A DNA stretch of 64,000 nt from Cryptomeria japonica (taxonomy: Eukaryota; Streptophyta; Pinopsida; Cupressales; Cupressaceae), in NCBI RefSeq assembly GCF_030272615.1, contig NC_081405.1, positions 646,724,920 through 646,788,919 of the forward strand, written 5' to 3'. Numbering within the stretch: the first letter of the stretch is position 1; every line of letters starts with the position of its first letter. Position numbers and translations under genes: made by a program. Positions 1 to 10,990 of the stretch are shown here, in pieces. Below the pieces are notes generated by a model, which was given only the letters and a program-made list of their open reading frames with translations, had not been told where the DNA came from and made no database searches.

Positions 1-981
1 CAGATTGAAGAAATCACAAATCTAAAAAGAGAGTATGAAAGTCACGCCCTGAGAATAACTGAAATATTACAAGCCAACAAGATAGCAGAGGAAAGAAAGA
101 TAAATGCAGAAGAAGTATAGTCAAAAGATGAAAAATCCAAAAGGCTTACTGAAGAAGCCCTAAGAGAGAGTGATGCAATAATCATTGAAAAGGATGAAGA
201 AATCCGGATTCTTACTCAAGAGAACACAGTCATGCAAGAGCATTTGCATGACAAAGAAGAGGAAAAGGAGAACATGATGAAGGAGATTGAACAACTAAAA
301 AATGAGTTGAAAGCTAAAAATGAGAGAAATGAAAAGCTGAGAAAGTTTAATGAAATCTCTGAGAAGATAGATGAACAATTAAAATCTCAGAGGAGAACAA
401 AGGTGACAACCGGTCTTGGCTACTTTGATATAGGTCCACAGGAAATAGGAGAATCATCTAATCCCAAGAAGATGAAGGATGATAAAAGGGACAAATTAGG
501 AATAAAAGGTATGAAGTTTTCTAAATCTTCTTGCAATTATTATGGTAAACAAGGTCATAAGTCTGATGTTTGTAAATATCAACCCGCTAGTCACAAGAAG
601 TCATTCGCCTTCAATGGTTATTGCTATAATCGTCACAAGTATGGACACACTGCTTATGAGTGTAAATCTCAATCAAGTAGCATGTCCAGTAGAAGAAGCT
701 TTAATGGATATTTCTTTACATGCAATAAATATGGACACAAAGATGAAGAATGCATGTTCAAGGCAAATGCATCAAGATCTCCACCCAAACCGGTTATCCC
801 TAATAGAAGAAGTAATCAGTTCAATGTCACCTGTTCCACTTGTGGAAATTTTGGCCATGTTGCAGTGAATTATAGGATGATAATGGGTCAGAGAAACAAT
901 GCAAGACCATGGAAAACAACCTGTATGCCATGCTTCATTTGCCATAAGATCAATCATTTAGCCAAAGAGTGCAGGAACTGA
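1..981 (+). pseudogene. gag: Ty1/copia gag (SIRE-like), C-terminal part, decayed
   Basis: One frame runs from base 1 to the TGA at 979-981, interrupted by a TAG at 118-120. The first part is a charged Lys/Glu coiled coil; the segment near residue 55-65 (counted from the ATG at 232) has the TTGLGY pattern typical of SIRE-type gag. Five zinc knuckles follow at about residues 101-114, 131-144, 161-174, 201-214 and 234-247. Only the last has all four ligands (C234, C237, H242, C247). The other four each lack exactly one Cys: Y104, R134, F161 and Y214 occupy ligand positions. Gag forms the particle and its knuckles bind RNA. The upstream stop and lost ligands mark a dead copy. Confidence 0.8.
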
Positions 982-1630
982 TCCTATAACTGGTTTGAAG
1001 ACAGGAACCAGTTTGGCAAGAAGAAAGGGCCAAATGATTTGAAAGGAAAGAAGATAGTTGAAGAAGTGAATAATGAAATGAAAAAGACGTGGACTAAGAA
1101 GGAATCAAGAAAGTAAGGAGAGAAGGATTCTAAAACTAAGTCATCATCCACCAATGATGACAGTTCTTCTTCAAACTAAGCATATCGATGCTTAGGGGGA
1201 GCTTTTTAAAACAAAAAGGAAAATCATGGTTGATTCCCTGAAACCAAAGTGAGGTAACTCTTATTTAGATGCATAAAAGTTGGCATAGTGTTTGTAATTC
1301 TTCATCAGTGAATTATTAAGAGTATAGTTGTTAAAGGTTGTATTGTCACCGGTAAATTATAAAATATTACCATTTGAGGTCGTACAACTTAACCGTTGTA
1401 AAAGTGTACCGAACAAATTAACAAATAAATAAGGAAATGAAAGCTCATTTTGTTTAACTTGCTTTCATTTGTGCATTCGTGAGCTCCTAGTGCAATCAAA
1501 GACTTTCTAAATTTGTTAAGTGCATTACGTGCAAAGTTAGTTTGGAGATCAAGCAATGAAGTTTTGGTGATCGGAAGCCATAGAAGAAATGGTAGAAGAA
1601 GTCAATCTACGAATTCTATTCTAATTCATC
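982..1630 (+). other. Gag tail and noncoding spacer where pol is missing
   Basis: After the gag stop a Lys-rich stretch with stops continues to about 1175, ending in an Asp/Ser-rich tract. A purine run (AGGGGGAG at 1194-1201) follows; in SIRE-type elements such a run typically follows the end of pol. The rest to 1630 is AT-rich with no ORF. The roughly 4 kb of pol expected between gag and this run is absent, consistent with internal deletion or an inherently pol-less derivative. Confidence 0.5.
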
Positions 1631-1652
1631 ATGGAAGCTTTCATGTCAACTC

Positions 1653-2290
1653 CTATGTTGGTTGAGTTAGTTAAGGAGCCACAACCCAAGTTCAAGTTGC
1701 ATCCTATGAATGTCGGAGAGATCGATATGACTGGTGCCCTATCATCTATTCCCTCTAATGTGTTATTGGTTGAAGGTATCCGTTCTTTCATCCACTGTAA
1801 GCTTGAAGAACTTGGAGTCAAATTCATTCAAGATGAATTCACAACCTGAGTTCAAGTTGCATCCTATGAATGTTACTGGTTGAGGTGGTTAAGGAACCAC
1901 AACCCGAGTTCAAGCTGCATCCTATGAATGTTAGAGAGATCGATATGACTGGTGCTCTATCATTTGTTCCCTCTGATGTGTTATTGGTTGAAGATATTCA
2001 TTCTTTCATCCATTGTAAGCTTGAAGAACTTGGAGTCAAATTCATTCAAGATGAATTCACAACCCGAGTTCAAGTTGCATCTTATGAATGTTACTGGTTG
2101 AGGGAGTTAAGGAACCACAACCTGAGTTCAAGTTGCATCCTATGAATATCAGAGAGATCGATATGATTGGTGCTCTATCATATGTTCCCTCTGATGTGTT
2201 ACTGGTTGAAGATATTTGTTCTTTCATCCACTGTAAGCTTGAAGATCTTGGAGTCAAATTCATTCAAGATGAATTCAAAAGGTTCTACGA
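1653..2290 (+). repeat. 218-bp tandem repeat, three copies
   Basis: The phrase TTCAAGYTGC followed by ATCCTATGAAT recurs at 1691, 1909 and 2127, exactly 218 bases apart, and surrounding sequence matches throughout each unit. Since 218 is not a multiple of three, each added copy changes the reading frame; this is why three overlapping frames carry the same peptide pattern (HPMNV, IDMTGAL, FIHCKLEELG). A shorter piece around TTCAAGTTGCATCC is also repeated once inside each unit boundary. Confidence 0.9.
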
Positions 2291-4108
2291 AAATGATTTG
2301 TTGAAGGCAGAACATATTCATCTGAAGACCAAGGGTTTGTCGTATGTTTTTGATATTCCTAACCAATTCCATTCCAATTGGATAAGGTATGTGCTAAGTA
2401 GAGTGCATGACCAATTTCTATGGTTGGGAAATGAAGCACCAATCAAAATCACAAAGGAGGTGATCAAAAGAGTAACAAGGTTCAGTCCAACAGGTGAAGC
2501 ACTAACTCTAAAGACAATATCATCTGGTGATGTCACTCGATTGACTCAATCCTGATTTGACAATAGAAAAATGAAAGTCACTCACATTGAGGACACATAA
2601 GTGAGGTTTGCATCTGCAGTGATAGCCTATAGGGTTTATCAATCAAGTCGCATGAACAATGTGCCGAGCAGTGCTATCCATGCAGCTTACTAGATCATCA
2701 AGGAGGATGCAACATACGACATTTGTGAGATGATAAGAAGTCAGTTCTTGGTGAACATGGGCCGAATCAAGAATGACAAAAGACAATCATTCAAGTATGG
2801 TTCAATATTGGTATGCATCTTCTTCTATGTGCAAAATTTCTTTCTCAGTAAGAGCAATGTAGTGTGGTCTACAGATAAACCTATCACAATTCAGATAGGT
2901 GAAATGACTAGAGACTTAGGTGATAAGTTTGAAGAGACAATGTGGGGTTATTTTAAAGATTTCCAAACTAGAATGCATCAACGAGAGAGAATCCCAACCG
3001 GTATAGTCCAAAAGTTCAAGGACACCATTTGTTTTCTTATGGATACTGATTGTTGCATTATTCAAGCGGTTCAACCTAGAACCTTTTGGGTACCCGCTAT
3101 GGGTTATGAGATTGGGGCAAACACTGCCAAATTATATGCAAACATGTTGTTGTCTAAACCGGTAGACAGAAATGCAAAGAGATTTGGAACTTATTAGGAG
3201 GCAATCTCCAAAATAAAGAGGGAACTCAAGGAGCCTATCATCCAAAAGAAAGTAAGGAAAATGATTGACACCTTAGATAAGAAGTATGGAGGTGAAACAT
3301 CTGGTGCCACTACTTCCATCGATACAAGTGAACAAACAAGGGCTAAATCAAGCAAAGATGGATAACAAACAAGAGAAAAGAAGAAAATGTCCAAGGCAAA
3401 ACCCAAGGGTGTTGCATCCAACAAACCAGCATCATACATGAAATAAAAGGACTCAGATACTCCTACATCTTCCCAAGGTAAAGGTAGACCAGTAGGAGTC
3501 ACATATGTAAGAAAGAAAAGGAATGAAAGGATAGTTGAAGCACAGGCCAAAAATAAGCCCAAGAAGGATGAAAAGGAGGGTGATAACTCTGACACCCAAT
3601 CTGATATTATAGTAAAAGAAGTCAGAACAAGTGGTAGGAATGTAGCTTCAACTGATGATGAATTGGTCCATGGGATCAAAGAGTATGGAGGTTTAGCTAG
3701 TGTTGGGAGAAAGTATCCCCTCTGTAACGAGAAAGACAAAAGAAAAATTGAAGATGCACTTATCTGGAACTTAATATTCCCAGTGAACTACATGAAATTA
3801 TTCCATCAGATCTACAAAATCTCATTGAAGGGAGATGGAAAACTGCCCTAGTAATTGAGAAGGAACACAGAATTAAGGCACTCATGGAAGTGCAATATGA
3901 GTTAGATTATGATCAAGCATTTGTAGTGGCTGAAGCTTGTGTACAATGTTTCAAAATAAGGAACATAATAGGGAGAGTGGCCATAGGAGATATCAAAGGT
4001 GTGCATGATGAGGGAATTACCATGTGGAAAACAATTTTGAGCCAGCAAAAGGAAGCTGAGGAGGAAATAGAAAAAGAAGTAAAACAAGGACTATTGGAAT
4101 CCAAGAAC

Positions 4109-5004
4109 ACTGAGAGGGGGGGTGAATCACTATTCTATCGGAATGATCAATTTTAACCTTATTAAAACATGCATTCACAAACCGGTATACCAATACATAT
4201 AAGATTGAAAGAAGTAAAGCAACCAATAAGCCAATCACACAAATGAATACCATAACACAAAGAATTATACGTGGAAAACCTCAAAGAGGAAAAACCACGA
4301 TGGGATTGTGACCCACAATATCAATCCACTGGCCATATGAAGAGAGATTACAAAATATAGGGGCATGCACTTGCAGGAAGAATTACATCCTAGAGCACAC
4401 TACTCAATCACAAAAGGGGTCTCACTGACTACATACAAATCCAGACTATAATATGAAGAAATGATTGAACTACAATGATAACATCTTCTATGCCTGAATA
4501 CAGTTCTAGTTAAGCTTCGTCTGTTCCGGTCTGAAACCCTAAACCCTTACTGGAATACCCTCTTACATAAATATCCTCACATACATTATCTCTCTCATAT
4601 ATTTTGCATTTCCATTACATTCCATAACCTTACATCCTACATCTTACAAAATGATCTAATCAACTGACCTGTATACCCTTTACAAATCATCATGCCTTAT
4701 GTCGGCTTACAAAGATAATTAAAATATGAATATACATGTCGACTCAATAACATAAATACATGAATATCAAAATCAATTGTCGATGTCTAATCTCCCAAAT
4801 GATGTTGGTCTCCAATACTGATAACCTGAATGTTAACCATGTCGGCCTGCAATACCGGTAACCAAATAATTCCTTCCAACCCTGTCGATGTCGACGCCAG
4901 TGAAGTGTCTTCTGGTACACTACTAAACCAAAATATGAAGTCGGAACATGTTTCCATCAATGACAGCATATTGAAACCAATCAACTGAGTGTCAATTGCC
5001 AACA
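4109..5004 (-). mobile_element. Reverse-oriented copia LTR inserted in the extra ORF
   Basis: Read on the minus strand it starts TGTTGGCAATTG at 5004 and ends in a CCCCCTCTCAGT-like string at 4109; the same string is found near the end of the 3' LTR (7965-7975). It also shares the 'CCACGATGGG...CCCACAAT' block (about 4295-4318) with the reverse complement of 7745-7770. It sits between two halves of the extra ORF. Flanks AGAAC (4104-4108) and AGGAC (5005-5009) may be a TSD with one mismatch. The expected terminal CCAACA at the 4109 side is missing, so it is either a truncated solo LTR or a diverged subfamily. Confidence 0.65.
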
Positions 5005-6776
5005 AGGACAAGATGTATCTTGTCAAGAAAAGGGCAAAAGAAAAGACAAGGACACCACCGATGAGTTTGATGCATTTACAGTTGAAGATATCATAGGTAA
5101 TGTTGTGTTAGATATTCCTAATTTGACAAAGGATGTAGAGCCACCGGTTGAACAAAAATCAATTGTTGAAACTATTGATATTGATGTTACACTAGCAAAG
5201 GGAACTGATCAAACTAAGCATCCCGAAGAAGATGAAGTCATAATTGAGGAGATCCCTTATGAGGAAAGACCTCAAAGGAATCTGGTGACAATAAATATTC
5301 CCATAGAAATCCTACTGATAATGAACCTCATTTGCCAGAAAAAGGTGCAAAGGAAGAAACCCCAAAGGTAATAGATTCATCAATACCATCTATTGATGAA
5401 GCAAAAAAGAAGGAAGCAGAAAAGAAGGAAGACGAGAAGAAGGAAAGAAAGGAAAATAAAATAGAAAGGAAGGAAACAAAAACAACTGACATTGGTCCAG
5501 AGGAGACCAAGGAATCGGAATAGGACAAGAAGAAAGAGGATTCCCCATCTGGTCAACCTGAAGGCAGTAAGAAAATGGACACTCCTTTGGTGAAAAGGAA
5601 GTTAGATTTAGAAAAGGAAAGTGAGAAGAAGAAAGCTAAAACTCACCATCTCAGCTAGCTCTGAGGTAGAGGCTGAAGAAGAAAAAGAAGAAAAAGAAGA
5701 AAAAGAGGAGGAAGAAGAGGAAGAATTAGTAATAGATACCAAGAAGATGACCCCCAAACAGTTAATGAAAGTTTCAGAAAAACTGAGAATTCAAGCTGAA
5801 AAGGCCAAAGTTAGAGCAAAGAAAAAGAAGGCAAGATTTCTTAATACTGCAAAGACAATTCTATCTAATCTCATTCCTAACATTGTTGTTGATGAGAATG
5901 CATCCATCATTGATCAATTGGGTACTCTTGTCAAAGTAACCAGTTCAAAGGAAACCGATCTGGAGAAGGTTGCAGCTAGGCAGTATGAAACTAGGAGAGG
6001 TGACAAATTAATGGAGCAAATATCAATTGACAAAGTTGCTCTCTCTAACAACACTGAAGAGGTGAAATCTATCTTAAAGGAAGTTGGCCAAATATTGGTC
6101 AAATTATCAAACTTCACCGATTTCATCAAAGATCTTGAAGATAAAAGATCACACACTCAAAAGGAAATCCAAGATCTGATAGGTACTTTTGATCCTCTTA
6201 CAAGCTCTGTATTGACTTTCAGTGGAAAAGTCAAACAGTTGACTCATGAAATCAACTTTCTGAAAGAGGAACAAGACAAATGAGATCTCAACCTATTAGA
6301 GCTACAGTGTTACCTTACACCCATCATTGATTTAATGCAAGGGAATGTGAAATAAGTAGAAAGCCTCATCAATTCACCTGACTTAAGATAGTAGATGATA
6401 TGGAGGATTTTGTCACAAATCTGTATGGACAAATCCACACTATAAGATAGGTGAAGCCTTCATGGCAATCTACTTTGAAGGCTGCTAAGGTCAATTTCAA
6501 AGACATTTTTGATCTACTGTCACCCTTATGAATTCTTTTGTATACTTTGATTCTTTTATCCTTTGTCATTGTTGCAAAAAGGGGGAGAAAAAATGAATGT
6601 GGATTGTACATACGAGGAGGAAGGACTATGTGTACAAAGAAAAAGAATGTAAATAGTTAGAATACCACCAATAGAGGCAGAGTAGTACCGGTAGAGGCAG
6701 AGAAGGTAGAGAACAGGGGAGAACCAGAATAGGGGGAGAATTCCAATTCAATCCAGCTAGATGTTTTGCCACCAAG

Positions 6777-6791
6777 GCCAAAGGGGGAGAT
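6777..6791 (+). other. Polypurine tract of the SIRE-like element
   Basis: The run AAAGGGGGAGA lies directly before the LTR start TGTTGG at 6792. This is the normal place for the plus-strand primer of reverse transcription. Confidence 0.75.
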
Positions 6792-7991
6792 TGTTGGCAT
6801 CATGGTGAGCATGATGAAGTTTGAGGTACTTAGAGGTTGTCATTGATGGAAAATACTGGCTCTAGTGTCATCACAACTAATCAAAAAAAGGCTATAGTGG
6901 ATTGGTAAGAAGCAGGGGATTGAAGACTTCCATCAGTCAGCAAAGACTGGTTTACAGGGAGCAACCAGTAGTTGAGTTGAGTGAAGCAGGTTCACCGATA
7001 TAAAGGAAGCAACTAGTAGAAAATCATAACGGTGATTGATAAGCATGGGAAGTGAAAAGGATAAGCACACATAGTCATCAACATGTTTGGCTTGCTAACA
7101 TGTGGATCCAACAAATTTAGAAAGATCTAGTTGAAGCTGGAGTGCTTGCTAGAGAACCGACAAGATTTGTGGCATGAATGGATAGTCTCATCGATACAAT
7201 CAGCGAGATTTGTGGAACGAATAGATTGGCGCATAGAAGATTTTTGAGTTTGAATTTTGGAGGGAAAGTTAGCGCCAAGATTGAATACAACTATATACAT
7301 GTTTTTCATCTTGATTTTTGTGAGTGTGTCATGGGAGTTGTGAGTGAGAAGAGATTGAAAATCAAAGTAAGGTGAAGAACGAGCTAAGGACAGAAGGGTT
7401 CCTCAATGAATCGATGAAGTCATCACTAAGCAGAGATTGAAGCAGATATAGAGCGGATCTATTTGATAGAAAAGTTTCATCATCAGATCAATGGTTTGTT
7501 GCTCTGTAATCATTGCATTAGATTCAATCCCTTAACAGGGTGAACCTTAATAGGTTATGTTTGTAAAATCCCCTAACAGGGTCGCTCCATGAGGGAGGTG
7601 TAAAATCCTTTTACAAAGTGAATCCTAACAGATTCTAAGGTATTCTTAATAGAATACCAGTCATCTTTAACAGGGTGATGTTCTCAAAAGGAACATGATT
7701 GTAAGCTCTTAATCGGGCACTCTTTTTATTGTAGTAAAAGAGATTGTGGGTTATCCCCATCGTGGTTTCCCCCCTCTAACTAAGAGTTTCCACGAATAAT
7801 TGTTGGTGTTATGTGATGTTTATTTGATGCATGCAAATCTATTTCCTTCAATGTTCTTATCTTCATGATTAATGCAATGTTTTAAGTTAATTTAAAAAGG
7901 GTAGTTGCAGATCGGTCAATTTGGAATATTATTGTTTATAAATTGTTTTTACTGATTCACCTCCCCTCTCAGTCATCGGTTAATACCAACA
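6792..7991 (+). mobile_element. 3' LTR of the SIRE-like element
   Basis: Begins TGTTGGCATC immediately after the polypurine tract and ends TACCAACA, giving the inverted ends TGTTGG/CCAACA; length 1200 bp. It contains a dense array of small stem-loops (7529-7694) followed by the block GTGGGTTATCCCC/CGTGGTTT (7747-7770) that recurs in other copia LTRs of the window, and a pyrimidine-rich end (CACCTCCCCTCTCAG). Confidence 0.85.
7529..7694 (+). repeat. Array of small stem-loops with shared TAAY-type loops
   Basis: Successive perfect or near-perfect inverted repeats: CCCTTAACAGGG (7529-7540), AACCTTAATAGGTT (7543-7556), CCCTAACAGGG (7571-7581), GAATCCTAACAGATTC (7620-7635), an 8-bp stem GGTATTCT/AGAATACC around TAAT (7639-7658), CATC/GATG (7662-7680) and GTTC/GAAC (7680-7694). 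Most loops are TTAAC, TAACA or TAAT. Located in the downstream half of the LTR. Confidence 0.75.
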
Positions 7992-8511
7992 TGAAAATGC
8001 TATGACTTTTGTCAATATTTCTCTAAGGTGGGTCATTTAATCTTTGAATGTTAAGCCTCCTTGAAATACACCCAAAAACTTAAATAATTTATGGTTCTTT
8101 AGGCTTATGGGTTTGAAGATAACTATTTCAAAGGTCTTTATTTTAAGCTCCACTTCTATATCAATGAACCATATTGTAAATGTACTATAATCCACAAAAG
8201 GAAACTCCTACAATTGTTACAATAACCCTTGAAAGGAATGGAAACATTGAATCTATGCTTGAACAACTAACAAACAAACATACAAATGGCTTGGAGGTGA
8301 GGGTTCCTTCACCTCATTATGGAAGATCAGGGGGAAGGGGATTTCATTGAGTCCCTGGCTGAATTTTTGATAGAAAACCAAAAAAATGGACATGAGGAGG
8401 GAGTGTCTTCCCCCCATTGTGGAAGATAAGGAGGAATGGGTTTTCACTATTGAGCCTTTAGTTCTATTTTTCTTAGAAAATGAACCCTTGCAACCCAATG
8501 GCCTAGAAATG
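7992..8511. other. Intervening sequence without a recognisable gene
   Basis: No supported coding sequence. Two related blocks about 100 bp apart (around 8311-8380 and 8411-8480, both with ATKGTGGAAGAT or ATTATGGAAGAT and a following TTTTTGATAGAAAA/TTTTTCTTAGAAAA) suggest an old tandem duplication of a transposon-like coding piece. The last five bases AAATG (8507-8511) are the left target duplication of the next element. Confidence 0.5.
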
Positions 8512-10146
8512 TGGTGCAGGAGCACCTATGCAGCACCTATGAAGTCCTATGGAGACAAGGTGCACTAGGGTCACTGATAGGCCCTCATGGAGAATCAAAT
8601 GAGAAATGAAGTCTAAAAGGCCTTTAAGGTCTTAAAACAATGTAATCATGGCCAATAGAGCCTAAATGTGCAATGAAATGTAATAGAAAGATCACAAAGT
8701 TGTAAAATTGTCAAAATTGGCAATTAGGCCTAGAAAAGGTTAAAATTGGGTTTTGAAGGGTAGAATAGGTTATATGATGAATAAAAGAATGTAATAATGT
8801 TTAAAAGGTCATTTAAGGACCATTTGGGTTGGTTAGGATGATTAGTTTCCAAAGTATCAAGTTGACAAATGAAATTGTCTATCTTGACAACTTTTGAGCA
8901 ACTTTTGTTGCGACTTTGCAAAAAGAGGTAGTTATGGGTAGTTACAAGGTGGATTTAAGTCTTGGAGGACCAAATACATTATAAAATGTTGAGATTCAAT
9001 ACAAACATGAGTAATGTACGTGAGTTTTGAGTTTTGATCAATAAAAACCATATTTTTATGTGCATTTTCTGAGTTTCAACATGTACAGTCATATTCCTTA
9101 TTGATTTTGATGCATGTGGTATTTATATCTTGAAAGCTTCTTGTTTAGGGATGATGAAGGATTTATTTAAAATTTCTTTGGAAGTGGTGGAACTTATTTT
9201 CATTTTTTTTTATCAAAGTTCTTTGTATTTTTGTGAAAACTGCCAAAACCTTGGCTTAGGGTATCCAGTGGCCTTATACATGTGATATCTTTCATTTTAA
9301 TGATTAACCAAACCTCATTTTGGGCAAGGATGAGTCAAAGGATGTATATTAAATGTCCAAGGTGTGTTTAGGGTTCCATGAAGGAGATGGCACATGCATG
9401 CATGATGGTTTTATGACTGTTGTAGTCACAGTGGGGTAGTTTGACTGTCACAGTCAATGGTGGAGGCTTTGTTTGGAGTGACAAGGCATGTTAAGGACAG
9501 GAGGGATTAGAGGAGGTTGGAGGGTGTGTTTAATACCCTCCAAAGGTGTTAGAGAAAGTGGAGTGCCCAAAGGAGGGCTCAAATCGGTGGATTGGCTCAA
9601 ACCGGTGGATTGCCAGTGATAGCAGCAAACTGTCACAATATGGACAGTGTATGGTAAAGCAAGTTAATTGCCAAGTCAAGTTGATTTTAAGGATGCCTTG
9701 AGTTGTGGATATAACCTAGTTAGTTGTGCAAGTACCTTGAGTTTTGGGAGTGGGTGTATACCATTGTTTTGTGACCATCTTGAGGAGATATTAGTTGATT
9801 ATCAAACAATCGGTGTTAGGACAGTGAAAGTCTTTTGTCTTGAGGACCTAGTTTGGAGTTTAGTTGGGTTGTAATACCTTCAAATGCAATGTGGGAAGAT
9901 TCTACCTTGGTGTTAGGGTATGGAGGAGACTAGGAGTCAAGTATTGATCCTAGAGTAGAGTCCAAATGAGTGAGTAGGTTATCAAAACCTTAAAGGTGCA
10001 GCCTTAGGCAATTGATGAGATGATAAATCATGATCAACAGGAGTTGGAATGGGGAGTTGGTTTCACCTAGCATGTAGAAGGATCCTCTAGTGTGTCTCCT
10101 TGAGTGACTGAACCCTTGGAGTCCTAGAGTAGATCCCTCTGCATCA
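8512..10146 (+). repeat. 5' LTR of the 8.5-12.6 kb element
   Basis: Begins TGGTGCAGGAGC, ends CTGCATCA, 1635 bp. Compared with the right copy it has an extra 19-20 bp partial duplication near 9577-9613 (GGCTCAAAYCGGTGGATT occurs twice here, once in the other LTR). Confidence 0.92.
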
Positions 10147-10148
10147 AG

Positions 10149-10159
10149 TGGTATCAGAG
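10149..10159 (+). other. Primer-binding site (initiator Met-tRNA type)
   Basis: TGGTATCAGAG two bases after the LTR end; this is the usual complement of the 3' end of plant tRNA-iMet. Confidence 0.85.
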
Positions 10160-10208
10160 AAAGCAAAAGGTCTGGTATGTGTGTAGGAATCCTAGATAGG
10201 TGAGAAGA

Positions 10209-10990
10209 TGTATCTGACAAGGTCAAGAAGAGAGTTGTATAATGCTTTCTTATAATACTTGGACGGTGGAAGGAAGCAAAAAGGAAAAGAAGATGATAGA
10301 AGGAAGAAGAGGATAGATGAAGAAGAGTTGGGTAGATTGAAGAAAGAAATTGGTGAGATTGATGAGAAGTTAAGAAGACTTGTAGAAGAGAGGGAGCAAT
10401 TCAGAAGGGAAAATGAACATTGGGAAGCACAAATGAAGTTGAGGTTGGAAAACCAAGAGAGGAAAGTGAAGAGTTGGCACTTGAGGGTGCAAAAGAGGAT
10501 AGTTTGGCCTGTGAAGAGGCTAATAGTAGCAAAGAAGAAGGCTAATGAGGAAGCCTTTAAGGTGAATGATGAGATGAGATGCCAAGGTGAATGGCATGAG
10601 AATGAGAATGAATTTGGTGAAGGAGAAGAACCTGATCTATGGGCATTGTATGCAGCCATAGAGGAAGAATGGAGAAGCCATGGTGGGGGTGACCCACTTG
10701 AGATGTTGGCACAAAAGGTTCCTATGATGGAACAAGTTGATATTATAAATAATGATGACACTATATTTGTTTTTCCTAATCTTTTCTATGCAGGTTTGCA
10801 AATCATTTACTTGGATGACAATGTTGGAGGTGCTTATGTTGAGTACCATTCACTTGCGAGGAGGTTCCATGAGTCACCAAAGCATGGAAATTTTTTTGTA
10901 GGATACAAGGATCAAGTACCTATGAATTGGAAGACCAGAAAGAGGAGGCAGCCATTAAAGGGGACCTTGAATTCTTTGTCCCCGGGAGTA
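10209..10990 (+). CDS. Gag-like coiled-coil ORF of the short LTR element (degenerate start)
   Basis: An ATG at 10209 opens with MYLTRSRRE, a gag-like beginning, but stops after about 15 codons; the main frame (open from 10259, no upstream ATG in frame) runs through the interior and on into the 3' LTR to a TAG at 11045-11047. Residues about 10-100 are Lys/Glu/Arg-rich with heptad-like spacing, likely coiled coil. An acidic segment (ENENEFGEGEEPDLW) follows, then a mixed tail. No zinc knuckle and no catalytic motif are present. A TCTTTTCTATGCAG-like string at about 10780-10793 resembles a 3' splice site. The most economical reading is a shortened gag-like protein, one frameshift from its start; function is inferred from position only. 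Confidence 0.5.

Larger units (their letters stand above)
1631..6283 (+). pseudogene. Long extra ORF of the SIRE-like element (env-like position), unrecognised
   Basis: A chain of open segments (1631-1849, 1870-2145, 2088-2555, 2730-3197, 3663-3851, 3884-4120, 5105-5371, 5332-5523, 5621-6283) shares one direction and is separated by stops and frameshifts. The N-terminal part is globular, with motifs such as WLGNEAPI near 2430 and FWVPAMGYE near 3085. The C-terminal third is Lys/Glu-rich and probably coiled coil, with a poly-Glu tract near 5690-5725. Position after the (missing) pol and before the polypurine tract is that of the env-like ORF of SIRE elements. I do not recognise a characterised domain. 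A reverse LTR (4109-5004) and a 218-bp triplication (1653-2290) break it further. General build resembles the ORF at 37476-40332: globular part, then charged coiled coil. Confidence 0.55.
1..7991 (+). mobile_element. 3' portion of a SIRE-like Ty1/copia retrotransposon lacking pol
   Basis: Reading plus-strand: a gag fragment with coiled coil and five zinc knuckles (1-981), a short polypurine run near 1194, a very long decayed extra ORF (1631-6283), a polypurine tract ending at 6791, and an LTR starting TGTTGG and ending CCAACA (6792-7991). The 5' LTR lies left of the window, so no TSD can be checked. No protease, integrase, reverse transcriptase or RNase H is readable between gag and the extra ORF, where these should lie. 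SIRE/Maximus copia elements are known to carry an extra (env-like) ORF after pol, which matches the order seen once pol is removed. Lineage assignment rests on the gag pattern and is moderate. Confidence 0.75.

Noticed and set aside
3194-3739. 181-codon minus-strand frame
   Set aside because: It is antisense to the decayed extra ORF, whose plus-strand pieces have consistent Lys/Glu-rich composition; the minus frame is Leu/Ser/Phe-rich as expected of a shadow.
10192-10761. 189-codon minus-strand Ser/Phe-rich frame
   Set aside because: Antisense to the coiled-coil gag-like ORF; composition is that of reverse-complemented Lys/Glu codons.
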